64,000 bases of DNA from Halococcoides cellulosivorans (GTDB taxonomy: Archaea; Halobacteriota; Halobacteria; Halobacteriales; Haloarculaceae), in the NCBI RefSeq assembly GCF_003058365.1, contig NZ_CP028858.1:496001-560000 (forward strand), read 5' to 3'. The position numbers and the translations under genes were made by a program. The notes beneath the pieces are model-generated. The model had not been told where the DNA came from. It ran no database searches and saw nothing but the letters and a program-made list of their open reading frames with translations. This document shows positions 42,329 to 50,382 of this stretch, piece by piece. The first letter of the stretch is position 1, and the number at the start of each line of letters is the position of its first letter.

Positions 42329-43378
42329 TCACTCGTTCGCCGCGTCGTCGATCTGCACCGGGCCGGCGTCGCGATCCAGCGCGAGGTTCGTCGCGATCTC
42401 GGCGTTTCGAACGCCGAAGTCCGCGGTCTGCTGGAGGGCGACCAGCACCTCACGGACCTGCAGGAGGTCGTCGTTGGGCAACTCTTCGAGACCGTCGAAG
42501 ATGTCCTGGACCTGGTCGTCGATCGCCTGGAACCGCTCGCGGACGTCGGTCGTCACCCCGTGATCGCGCTCGACGGCGGCCTGGATCGCCTGTTCTGAGA
42601 TCTTGTCGACGTGATCGTTGAACGCACGGATCTGTTTCATCGTCGAATCCGAGACCGCCAGGGTGTGGCCGTCGGCGTCGCGAGCGATCGTCGCGATGTC
42701 TTCGGCGCTGTCGGCGGTGAGTTCGAGGTTCTTCGCGAGCGAGCGATACGCGATCAGCGGAAAGCTCTCGGTGAGGCCGACCGCGCGCGCGAGCGTCGGA
42801 TCGCGATGCGCCGAGAAGATCAACCGGAGGAGGAGGACGAAGATCTTGTTCGCCTGGCGCTCGCGGTTCAGCGCCCGATCCGCGAGTTCGCGATTCCCCT
42901 GGCTGAGCGCGTCGATCGCCTCCGAGCGCATCGTCCGGCCGGTCGACTCCAGGCGTTCGAGCAGGTTCGTCAGCGAGAAGTCCGCGGGATCGACCGAACA
43001 CCGGATCGAGATCCTGTCGGGCGTCTCTTCGATGACACCCAGGCCCATGAGTTGGGCCTCTGCGTTGTACACCGCGGAGATGTGCTCGCCGTCGAGCGTG
43101 GCCCGATCTCCCGATTCGACGGCGATCACACGCCGTCCGAGGACGTACTGGGCGACGATCGCTCGTTCGAGCGTGTCGGCGTCCAGGTCCGACGCGTCGA
43201 TGGTCGCCGTCGACTCGCCGGAATCGATCGATCCCGGCAGGACGGTGATCGACCCCTGATCACCGATGCGCAGGCTCACCTCGTCACCTTTCTCCACGTC
43301 GTACGTACGGGCCCACTCCGCGGGCAGCGTCATCGCGAGCGTCGATGGGCCCAGTTGCTGGACCTTGCGGGTCTCCAT
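42329..43378 (-). CDS. PhoU-like phosphate-signalling regulator with N-terminal AbrB domain
   Basis: A 349-residue protein. The N-terminus (1-50) is an AbrB/SpoVT-type DNA-binding hairpin (RKVQQLGPSTLAMTLPAEWA, then DVEKGDEVSLRIGD). Residues about 115-335 form two PhoU three-helix repeats (LLERLESTGRTMRSEAIDAL, ESFPLIAYRSLAKNLELTAD, AFNDHVDKISEQAIQAAVER). Haloarchaeal PhoU2-type proteins with this AbrB-PhoU layout are thought to regulate phosphate or other responses. It leads a minus-strand run with the small membrane gene and the SRPBCC gene. Confidence 0.88.
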   Translation of the reverse strand: METRKVQQLGPSTLAMTLPAEWARTYDVEKGDEVSLRIGDQGSITVLPGSIDSGESTATIDASDLDADTLERAIVAQYVLGRRVIAVESGDRATLDGEHISAVYNAEAQLMGLGVIEETPDRISIRCSVDPADFSLTNLLERLESTGRTMRSEAIDALSQGNRELADRALNRERQANKIFVLLLRLIFSAHRDPTLARAVGLTESFPLIAYRSLAKNLELTADSAEDIATIARDADGHTLAVSDSTMKQIRAFNDHVDKISEQAIQAAVERDHGVTTDVRERFQAIDDQVQDIFDGLEELPNDDLLQVREVLVALQQTADFGVRNAEIATNLALDRDAGPVQIDDAANE

Positions 43379-43624
43379 ATCTCGTCCAGGGTCCCTACGG
43401 CCTTGTATCTGCCCCGTTCGGTAGAAGGGTGTATAAGGGCATACTATCGCTCCGCGCAGTCACCGGTATTTATGGTGGTCGGCCTGCTATCTCGATACGC
43501 CGGGAACGACGCTTTTCTCGTCTGACCGGCACAAAACCGGCGTCGGCACCTCGCACTCCTCGGCGGGTTCGCGCCCCGGGCGACCCCGGTCGTCCCCTTT
43601 CGTCTGATCGACTCCCGAGACCGA

Positions 43625-44152
43625 TCAGGGCGAGAGGTGATCGTCGACGGGTTCGGCGGGCACGCCCGCGACGGTCGTCCCCCGGGGCACGTCGCTCGCG
43701 ACCAGCGAGTTCGCCGCGACCGTCGCGTCCGCGCCGATCCGTACGCCCGGGAGCACCGTCGCGCCCGTCCCGATCGTCGCGCGATCACCGATCCAGACGT
43801 CTCCGACGCGATACTCGTCCTGGAGGAACTCGTGACAGAGAATCGTCGCATCGTAGCCGACGATCACGTCCTCACCGAAGGTGATGCGATCGGGCCACAT
43901 GAAATCGGGCGTCGCGCCGATGGCCAGTGCGGTCCGTGCCCCGACCTCCGCACCGACGGTCCGGAGGACGACGTTTTTCAGCCGGACGCTGGGGACGTAC
44001 TTCAGTATCCAGATCACCACGGGCATGAACAGCATCCAGATCGGGTTGCGCGCGCGGATCCAGTGGCTGTACACGGAGTTCGGCCCCGGCGTCGCCGTGC
44101 GGTCGAGACGGTCCTGTCGTCGCTCGTCGTCCCCGCAAGCCTCGTCGCTCAT
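43625..44152 (-). CDS. Hexapeptide-repeat acyltransferase
   Basis: A 175-residue left-handed beta-helix acyltransferase of the maltose/galactoside acetyltransferase or CatB type. After a hydrophobic N-terminal helix (PIWMLFMPVVIWILKYVPSV) come hexapeptide repeats: VGARTALAIGATPDF, FGEDVIVGYDATILCHEFLQ with the catalytic-type His, VWIGDRATIGTGATVLPGVR, and IGADATVAANSLVASDVPRG. The N-terminal hydrophobic stretch may attach it to the membrane. It could acetylate a sugar or lipid-linked intermediate. The 246 bp between its end and the PhoU-like gene hold nothing I can identify. Confidence 0.85.
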   Translation of the reverse strand: MSDEACGDDERRQDRLDRTATPGPNSVYSHWIRARNPIWMLFMPVVIWILKYVPSVRLKNVVLRTVGAEVGARTALAIGATPDFMWPDRITFGEDVIVGYDATILCHEFLQDEYRVGDVWIGDRATIGTGATVLPGVRIGADATVAANSLVASDVPRGTTVAGVPAEPVDDHLSP

Positions 44153-44209
44153 CGTCGCCTCTCGGTGCCGGGCGTCGCTCGGTCGGTCGAGACCGGGTCC
44201 CTCACGGTT

Positions 44210-45496
44210 TCACTCGCGCAGACTTGCGAGATGTTCGTCGCGCTTGGCGAGCAGGGCCTCGGTCCCGATGTCGTGACGCACGCGGACGCCCTCCTCACCG
44301 ATCGCCGCGAGGCCGTCTTCGGCGATCGATTCGGCCTCGGCGATGGTGTCGGCGACGCCGACGACCGCGAACGCTCGCGAGGTCGTGGTGTAGATGCCGT
44401 CCTCGCGGGCGTCGACGCTGGCATAAAACAGGAGTGCGTCGGTCTCATCGACGGCGTCGGCGTCGATTTTCGTCCCCGCGGCGGGATCGGTCGGATAGCC
44501 CTCGGGGACGGCGTACTTACAGACCGTCGCCTGGGAGGCGAAACTCAGGCGTGGGAGTTGATCGCCCTCGCGCGCGGCGACGAGCACGTCGAGCAATGGG
44601 GTCGTCATCACGGGCAGTGTGTTCATCGCCTCGGGGTCGCCGAAGCGGGCGTTGAACTCGACGACGCGGACGCCGTCGGCGGTCAGCATGAACTGGCCAT
44701 AGAGGACGCCCGTGTAGTCGTCGAGCGCCGCGACGGTCTGCTCGATGATATCGACGGCGTCCATGTACTCGGACTCGTCCATGAAGGGCAGTTCGAGACT
44801 GGCCGCGCTGTACGACCCCATCCCGCCGGTGTTGGGCCCTTCGTCGCCTTCGTAGGCACGTTTGTGGTCCTGGACGGCGGGGGTGACCCGGACCGATCCG
44901 TTCGCGACGAGCGCCTGGACGGTGAACTCCTCGCCGACCAATCGTTCTTCGAGGACGATCCGGTCGTGTTCGGAGTCGCGAATGTAGTCTTTGGCCTCCT
45001 CGACCGTCACCTGATCGCCGATGACGCGGACGCCTTTCCCGCCAGTGAGGCCGGCGGGCTTGACGGCCAGGTCTCCGTCGAACTCGTCGATGTACTCGCA
45101 GGCGGCCTCGCTGTCCTCGAAGACCGCGTACTCCGGACAGCCCGGAATGTCGTTCCGGTCCATGAACCGCCGTTGGAACTCCTTGTCGGTCTCGATCCGG
45201 GCGGCGTCGGCCGACGGGCCGAAGGTTGCGACGCCCTCGGCCTCCAGGGCGTCGGTCACGCCCGCCTGGAGGGCCGCTTCGGGGCCGATGATCGCGAGCG
45301 TCGCGCCGATGTCCTCGGCGTACGCGGTCACCGCGTCCGGATCGGTCGTCTCCAGGGTCTCGACGCCGTCCGCGAGGCCGGCGATGCCGGGATTGCGATT
45401 CGTCGCACACGCGTACAAGGTACAGTCGTCGGCCAGCGCCCGCGCGATGGCGTGTTCGCGGCCGCCGCCACCCACCAGCAAAACAGTCTCGCTCAT
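44210..45496 (-). CDS. purD: Phosphoribosylamine-glycine ligase
   Basis: A 428-residue ATP-grasp enzyme that joins phosphoribosylamine and glycine in purine synthesis. It starts MSETVLLVGGGGREHAIARA, the family N-terminus, and has ATP-grasp motifs AVKPAGLTGGKGVRVIGD and VLEERLVGEEFTVQALV, plus GGMGSYSAASLELPF and VVEFNARFGDPEAM. The length is standard. It lies 57 bp upstream of the acyltransferase gene on the same strand. Confidence 0.96.
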   Translation of the reverse strand: MSETVLLVGGGGREHAIARALADDCTLYACATNRNPGIAGLADGVETLETTDPDAVTAYAEDIGATLAIIGPEAALQAGVTDALEAEGVATFGPSADAARIETDKEFQRRFMDRNDIPGCPEYAVFEDSEAACEYIDEFDGDLAVKPAGLTGGKGVRVIGDQVTVEEAKDYIRDSEHDRIVLEERLVGEEFTVQALVANGSVRVTPAVQDHKRAYEGDEGPNTGGMGSYSAASLELPFMDESEYMDAVDIIEQTVAALDDYTGVLYGQFMLTADGVRVVEFNARFGDPEAMNTLPVMTTPLLDVLVAAREGDQLPRLSFASQATVCKYAVPEGYPTDPAAGTKIDADAVDETDALLFYASVDAREDGIYTTTSRAFAVVGVADTIAEAESIAEDGLAAIGEEGVRVRHDIGTEALLAKRDEHLASLRE

Positions 45497-45586
45497 GCCC
45501 GAAACGGTGGCGCACGCGAACCTAAAGCTTCCTTTTCGGTGGGTTGAGCACCGGCCGGTCGGTCACCGCGACGGGATCGAAACCCC

Positions 45587-46693
45587 TCACTCCGCGAGGC
45601 GTGCGGCGATGCGCTGGGCGCCGTAGGTTGCCGACCGGTCGGGTTCGTCGGGGGCGATCACCTGCACGTCGCGATCCAACTCCTCGCTCAGACGCTGTTC
45701 GAACTCGTCGACGAGCCCCGGAATGCAGACCATGCCGCCGGTGAGTGCGATCGGCTGGTTCAACGCGATGTTGTACAGTTTCATGTAGTCGTTGGCCAAC
45801 TCGGGGAGGAACGTGTTCGCCACCTCCTCGACGACCTCGTCGAGGTACTCGTCGCAGGCGTTCATCACGGACTTCTCGATGGTGAACTCGTGAGAGCCGC
45901 CGCCGGGCTGTTGAATCACGTCGGTAAACGGCTCGAAGTTCTCGAAGTCGGCGTGTTCTTCTTTGTACTCGCGGGCGGTCTGAACGTCGATGTTCACCCG
46001 GCCCTGGGTCTCCTCTTCCACGTAGTTGGCGATCCGCCGGTCGACCTCGTTGCCGGTGACGGCACCGGTCGTGAACGGTGAGAGCTGTTCGCCACGACGG
46101 TAGGCGGAGGCTTCGAGGTTCGTCGAGCCCATGTTGATCGCGATGAAGATCTCACCGACCGCTTCGAGCCCCTCACCAAAGGCTGGGATCGCCCCACACA
46201 GCGATTCGGGGTAGCTCTCGACGAGGGCTTTGCCGACGGGGCTGTTCTCGATGACGTCCTGGAGATTTTCGAGGCCGGACTCGTTGTCGATCGTCGGGAT
46301 GGCGTAGACGACGACGCTGTCCTCGGGCACGTCGTTCGATTCGAGCACCTCCCGGAAGAATCGGGCCGTCAGGTCCGCGCGATCCTCGTCTTCGGGCAAC
46401 CCGCTGCGCAGCATGAACTGCACGCGATCGGGGTACTCGCGGGCGGCCTGTTCGCCGTACAGCGCCTGTTCCTCGCCACTGATCGGGTCGTCGTAGGTCG
46501 CCAGACAGGTCAGCGTCCGGATCGTCCGGAGTTTCCCGCCGTCGGGGTAGGCGATCACCGTCCGGGTGCTCCCGAGTTTGACGCCGATGGGGACGGGCCC
46601 GTCCGCCGTGTCGGGGGCACTCTCCTCGGGGGCGTCGGCCTCGTCCGCCGCGGCCTCCGTCTCTTCGTCGGCCTCGGTATCGTCCTCGCTCAT
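45587..46693 (-). CDS. Actin/Hsp70-superfamily ATPase, salactin/MreB-like
   Basis: A 368-residue protein with an acidic N-terminal tail (about 1-30) followed by the actin fold. The phosphate-1 loop is VPIGVKLGSTRTVIAYPDGG, the connect-1/phosphate-2 region is EIFIAINMGSTNLEASAYRR, and the adenosine motif is IALTGGMVCIPGLVDEFEQR. Haloarchaea have a dynamically unstable actin homologue named salactin; overall plan and length suit that family, though orthology is inferred. Such filaments may position cellular components. The ATG at 46693 has a good TATA-like box (CTATTTAC on the minus strand, about 26 nt upstream), consistent with a leaderless transcript. Confidence 0.75.
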   Translation of the reverse strand: MSEDDTEADEETEAAADEADAPEESAPDTADGPVPIGVKLGSTRTVIAYPDGGKLRTIRTLTCLATYDDPISGEEQALYGEQAAREYPDRVQFMLRSGLPEDEDRADLTARFFREVLESNDVPEDSVVVYAIPTIDNESGLENLQDVIENSPVGKALVESYPESLCGAIPAFGEGLEAVGEIFIAINMGSTNLEASAYRRGEQLSPFTTGAVTGNEVDRRIANYVEEETQGRVNIDVQTAREYKEEHADFENFEPFTDVIQQPGGGSHEFTIEKSVMNACDEYLDEVVEEVANTFLPELANDYMKLYNIALNQPIALTGGMVCIPGLVDEFEQRLSEELDRDVQVIAPDEPDRSATYGAQRIAARLAE

Positions 46694-46849
46694 ACCAGTA
46701 GTGATACCATCGCACAGGGTAAATAGCTGTTCGCCGTTCGTCTTCGTTCGGAGCACTCAGGGCCTGAAGACAACTCTCAGCCAACTTCCGCTACATCACA
46801 GTCTTCGGGTCGATTTCCCCGTTCTCCGCGTTGAATCTGGGTCGACCGA

Positions 46850-47320
46850 TCAGCTCATCGCGTCGAGTTTGACGACGTAGACCAGGCTCAACAGGTGGTC
46901 GTCGACGTCGAGGCCCTCGCCGTCGTGGGCCGGGTGGTCGATGCCCATGAGGTACTCGCCCAACTCCGAGCGAACCGATCCGGTGATCCACTCGACGTCT
47001 TCGTAGTAGGCTAGTGCTTCCATCGCGCCGCGATACCCGCCGTGCAAGAGCAGGTACTCCAGCCACTCGAAGATCAGAAACTCGGCGGACTGGACCTCGG
47101 GCATCCCCGACAGATAAGGTTTCGTCGTGTCGTCCCGACTGATCGGCATCAGTTCGCGATACAGCGAGGCGCGAAACGACTCGCTCTCGGGGGCGTTCGG
47201 TATCGCGTCGAGGGGGTCGGGCTGTCCGTGACGGTCGGCCCCGTCCGGTCGATCACCGTCGGGCCCGTCGGCCATCTCCCGGAGGTGTGTCAGATCGTAG
47301 TCCCGGGGGTTGATCGGCAT
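46850..47320 (-). CDS. FlaD/FlaE-like archaellum accessory protein
   Basis: A 156-residue protein. The C-terminal half matches the FlaD/E domain of archaellar accessory proteins (KPYLSGMPEVQSAEFLIFEW, then LEYLLLHGGYRGAMEALAYY, then ELGEYLMGI). The N-terminal part is short and acidic (MPINPRDYDLTHLREMADG). In archaella FlaC/D/E form a cytosolic ring that links the motor to the chemotaxis machinery. No archaellin genes are nearby, but ParA and CheW genes are divergent from this one, so it could belong to a motor-positioning or chemosensory unit. Confidence 0.78.
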   Translation of the reverse strand: MPINPRDYDLTHLREMADGPDGDRPDGADRHGQPDPLDAIPNAPESESFRASLYRELMPISRDDTTKPYLSGMPEVQSAEFLIFEWLEYLLLHGGYRGAMEALAYYEDVEWITGSVRSELGEYLMGIDHPAHDGEGLDVDDHLLSLVYVVKLDAMS

Positions 47321-47492
47321 ATCGTACACATTCGTGATACTGGGGCATAAAACTTCCACCTCGTCAGACGGGCGAATGACGACGTTGTATCCATTTTCCA
47401 CCACACTCTCCGTCGGCGCCACTCTGATTTTCTATCGTGATATCCCGAGACGTGATTTTAAGACGGCGGAACGCGGATGTTGGATGAACTGC

Positions 47493-48404
47493 ATGGCCTC
47501 ACGGGATCGGCCGGTGCGACTCTGTGTCACGAACGCCAAGGGCGGGACTGGCAAGACAACGATCGCGATCAACGTCGCGGGCGCGCTCAACGAGCGCGGG
47601 TACGACGTGTTGTTCGTCGACCTCGACCCGCAGGGCAACGCGACCGAAGGGCTCGGCCTCGTCGAGGCCTACGATCGCGGCCCGCCGACGCTGTTCGACG
47701 CGTTGACCGATCCCGATGGGGCCTCGATGGCCCCGGGTCTGCTCGTCGACCACCCCGAGATGACGGTCCTCCCGAGCAATATCGATCTGCTCCAGGCCGA
47801 GCGCGAACTCACGATCGCCGGGCTGATGGCCCGCGCGAAAGCCGAGGACATGGGCATTCGGGCGGCGGATCTGGAACCGCTGGCGCTGAATATCGACCCC
47901 GCGATGATCTCGCCCGGGAACGCCCTGGATCTACTCGATCCCGTCCTCGACGCCGTCGAGGTCGGCTTCGATTACGTCATCGTGGACTCGCCGCCCTTTT
48001 ACGGGCAGTTGACCGACACCGCGATCTACGCGACGCGGAACGTGATCGTCCCGGCACTGACCGAGGCGACCTCCGAGCGGGCGATCGAGTTGCTCATCGA
48101 CCAACTCGCGGCACTCGAAGCCCAGGCCGACATCCGGGTCGACACCGTCGGCGTCGTCGCCAATCGCGTCGAACAGACCAACGAGGACGCCGCGATGATC
48201 CAGTGGCTCGAAACCGTCTTCTCGGAGTTCCCCGTCTGGCAAGTCCGCAAGCGCGTGGCGCTGCAGCGGGCGTTCTCGGCGGGCCACTCGATTTTCGCTG
48301 ACGAGGACGCGATCGACATGGAACGCGTCTTCCTCCAGATCGCTGACGAACTGAGCCGCCGATTCGAGCAGCCTACCCCCACCAACCAGGAGACTCAAGC
48401 ATGA
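47493..48404 (+). CDS. ParA/MinD-family ATPase linked to CheW
   Basis: A 303-residue deviant Walker-type ATPase: the signature VTNAKGGTGKTTIAINVAGA starts near residue 11, the switch region is VLFVDLDPQGNATEGLG, and FDYVIVDSPPFYGQLTD is the Walker B/switch II region. ParA-like proteins form dynamic gradients on the nucleoid to place cargo; variants (ParC/PpfA) place chemotaxis clusters. The stop overlaps the start of the CheW gene (ATGA), indicating close coupling. An ATG at 47484 adds three residues and is an alternative start. No ParB gene is present. Confidence 0.87.
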   Translation: MASRDRPVRLCVTNAKGGTGKTTIAINVAGALNERGYDVLFVDLDPQGNATEGLGLVEAYDRGPPTLFDALTDPDGASMAPGLLVDHPEMTVLPSNIDLLQAERELTIAGLMARAKAEDMGIRAADLEPLALNIDPAMISPGNALDLLDPVLDAVEVGFDYVIVDSPPFYGQLTDTAIYATRNVIVPALTEATSERAIELLIDQLAALEAQADIRVDTVGVVANRVEQTNEDAAMIQWLETVFSEFPVWQVRKRVALQRAFSAGHSIFADEDAIDMERVFLQIADELSRRFEQPTPTNQETQA

Positions 48405-49270
48405 CAGACGACGACCGTATGGACCGCGCCGAGCGCATCAAGCGGATGCGCGAAGGCCGCCGCGACGACGCATCGTCCGACGACAGTACCCCCGAGGAGA
48501 CCGCCGGTGACGAGTCGAGCGACGACTCGCCCACCGGTCAGGATCCCACGGCGTCCGAGCGATCGCCAGGGCCAGACCCAGCGTCGGGCGCATCGGACGA
48601 AGATCGGCCCGATGCCGCCAGCGACTCGCCGGCGGACGAGGGGATCGATTCCGACGCGATGGCGGCCGCCAAACGCGTCGCTGAGTCGGTCTCCGGTGTC
48701 GACGCCGACACCCTCGCCGCGACGAACGACGCGGTCGAGAGCGGGGCCGTCGACCCCACCGAATCGGACCCCGAGACCGTCGTCCCGACCGAGACCGACG
48801 CCGGGGCGGCCGAGTCGAGCGCCGAGACGGTCGCCCCGACCGAGACCGTCGAGACGCGCGTCCTCGAATTCCAACTCGGTGACGAGCGCTACTGTATCGA
48901 CATCGCGTACGTCGAGGAGATCGTCAAAGACGAGGCGATCACGCGCGTCCCGAACACACCGGCGCTCGTCGAGGGGGTCGTCGACCTGCGCGGCCAGATC
49001 ACGACGATCCTCGATCCCAAAGAGGTCATCGACGTCGACGATTCCGAGACCGGATCGCTGATCGTCGTCTTCGACGCCGAGGCCGTCGAAGACCAGGGCG
49101 CGATCGGGTGGCTCGTCGACGAGGTCCACCAGGTCGGGCCCGTTTCCAAGTCAGATCTGCGGGACTCGCCGGTCGAGGAGGCGTACATCAACGGCGTCAT
49201 CGATCGGGACGACCAGTTCGTGCTCTGGATCGAACCCGATCTCGCCCTCGACGCGATCGACGAGGAGTGA
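48401..49270 (+). CDS. CheW-domain protein with long acidic N-terminal tail
   Basis: A 289-residue protein. Residues 1-150 are a disordered, Asp/Glu/Ser/Thr-rich tail that begins with a basic helix (MDRAERIKRMREGRRDD). The CheW domain occupies about 150-285: RVLEFQLGDERYCIDIAYVE, EIVKDEAITRVPNTPALVEG, VVDLRGQITTILDPKEVIDV, and GWLVDEVHQVGPVSKSDLRD. CheW couples chemoreceptors to the kinase CheA. The overlap with the ParA gene suggests that the pair controls array placement; the N-terminal basic helix could be the ParA contact, as in other ParA cargo adaptors, which is inference. Confidence 0.88.
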   Translation: MTDDDRMDRAERIKRMREGRRDDASSDDSTPEETAGDESSDDSPTGQDPTASERSPGPDPASGASDEDRPDAASDSPADEGIDSDAMAAAKRVAESVSGVDADTLAATNDAVESGAVDPTESDPETVVPTETDAGAAESSAETVAPTETVETRVLEFQLGDERYCIDIAYVEEIVKDEAITRVPNTPALVEGVVDLRGQITTILDPKEVIDVDDSETGSLIVVFDAEAVEDQGAIGWLVDEVHQVGPVSKSDLRDSPVEEAYINGVIDRDDQFVLWIEPDLALDAIDEE

Positions 49271-49289
49271 TTCCACCGATCGGTACGTC

Positions 49290-50252
49290 TCAGAACAGCG
49301 CGTCGTCGACGATGCTGGCGGGGCCACCGACCGACCAGACGTGCGTGTCGGTCCCGATGCCCGCGAGACGGTCCTGCACACGATCGACGGCGTCGGCGGT
49401 CGTGTTCACGTAGACGCTCGCGCCGGTGTCCGTCGAGAAGTAGGCGGGGATGTCCTCTTCGGAGCGGAGCTCTCGGACCGCCTCGAACACCTCGATGCTG
49501 CGGCCGTCCCAGTACACCCACCCCGAGGGGCCGGTCATCGTCGTCGCCGCGAGCGCGAGCGTGTCGCGCTCGGCCGTGTCCGCGACGCGGTCGAACGTGC
49601 CCGCGCGCAACGCGTCTTTCATCTCCGCGATCTGATCTCCGACCTGGGCGCGGCGGGCCTCGAACATCGGACTCGCGGCGGCCTCCTCGTGGGCGTCGTC
49701 GGTCTCCTTGTAGACGGGAATCTCGACGCCGACGACCCGCCAGTCCTCGACGGCCGATTCGAGGCGATGCGATCGGCAGTCCTGGTCGTTCAGGCCCGCT
49801 TCGAGCAAGGAGACGCCACCGGTGACCGCACGCGCCGCCGAGGCCGACCCGCGCCGGGCGATAGCCGAAATCCCGGGCCGCGAGAGGTCGAGGTCGGCGG
49901 CCGCGACGAGCGCCGTCGCGAGCGCCGCAAAGCCCGACGCCGAGGAGCCAAAGCCCACGTTCGAGGGAAAGGAGTTCTCGCTTTCCATTCGAACCCGCCG
50001 ATCGATGCCCGCGCGCTCGCGGACCGCGTCGACGACCGTCCGGATGCGCTCGGCCCCGCGCCCCTCGACGGGGTCGCCGCCGATCGCGTAGCGGTCGGCG
50101 TCGCGGTCCTCGAAGGCGACCGTCGTCGTGGTCGCCGCCGGCGCGGTACAGACGCTGATGCTGTCGTGATACGGGTAGCGGCCCGGCTTTTCGCGGAGGC
50201 CGTGGTACTTGACGAGCCCCTGGATCGGGTGGGCTCGCGCTGTCGCCTTCAT
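49290..50252 (-). CDS. Phosphomevalonate/diphosphomevalonate decarboxylase family
   Basis: A 320-residue GHMP-superfamily decarboxylase. It starts MKATARAHPIQGLVKYHG, the family N-terminus, has the GHMP motif FPSNVGFGSSASGFAALATA, the ARRGSASAARAVTGGVSLLE segment, and SGWVYWDGRSIEVFEAVREL near the C-terminus. In haloarchaea this family converts mevalonate 5-phosphate to isopentenyl phosphate, the alternative mevalonate route. Its presence is notable because genes of another archaeal route lie at 57179-60751. The ATG at 50252 is standard. Confidence 0.88.
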   Translation of the reverse strand: MKATARAHPIQGLVKYHGLREKPGRYPYHDSISVCTAPAATTTTVAFEDRDADRYAIGGDPVEGRGAERIRTVVDAVRERAGIDRRVRMESENSFPSNVGFGSSASGFAALATALVAAADLDLSRPGISAIARRGSASAARAVTGGVSLLEAGLNDQDCRSHRLESAVEDWRVVGVEIPVYKETDDAHEEAAASPMFEARRAQVGDQIAEMKDALRAGTFDRVADTAERDTLALAATTMTGPSGWVYWDGRSIEVFEAVRELRSEEDIPAYFSTDTGASVYVNTTADAVDRVQDRLAGIGTDTHVWSVGGPASIVDDALF

Positions 50253-50336
50253 GGTCGCTCCTGGGCGGGCGGGCACTTTGGCCTTCCTTCGCCGGCGAAC
50301 GAGGCAGTGATGTCGATGGCGGAGAAACATCGATGG

Positions 50337-50365
50337 TATTATTATTATTATTATTATTATTATTA
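50337..50365. repeat. Uninterrupted (ATT)9 trinucleotide microsatellite
   Basis: TATTATT... continues without interruption as nine ATT units plus flanking bases, then GATTTTACCC. It lies 18 nt before the ATG at 50383, exactly where the TATA box of a leaderless transcript would be expected (about 26-31 nt upstream). A pure trinucleotide run of this length in a GC-rich genome is striking; slippage could change promoter spacing. Confidence 0.9.
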
Positions 50366-50382
50366 GATTTTACCCTCTCTTC

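Noticed and set aside
43379-43624. Possible tRNA suggested by GGGTTCGCGCCCC near 43575
   Set aside because: The flanking bases do not form a 5-bp T stem and no acceptor or anticodon arm can be drawn on either strand.
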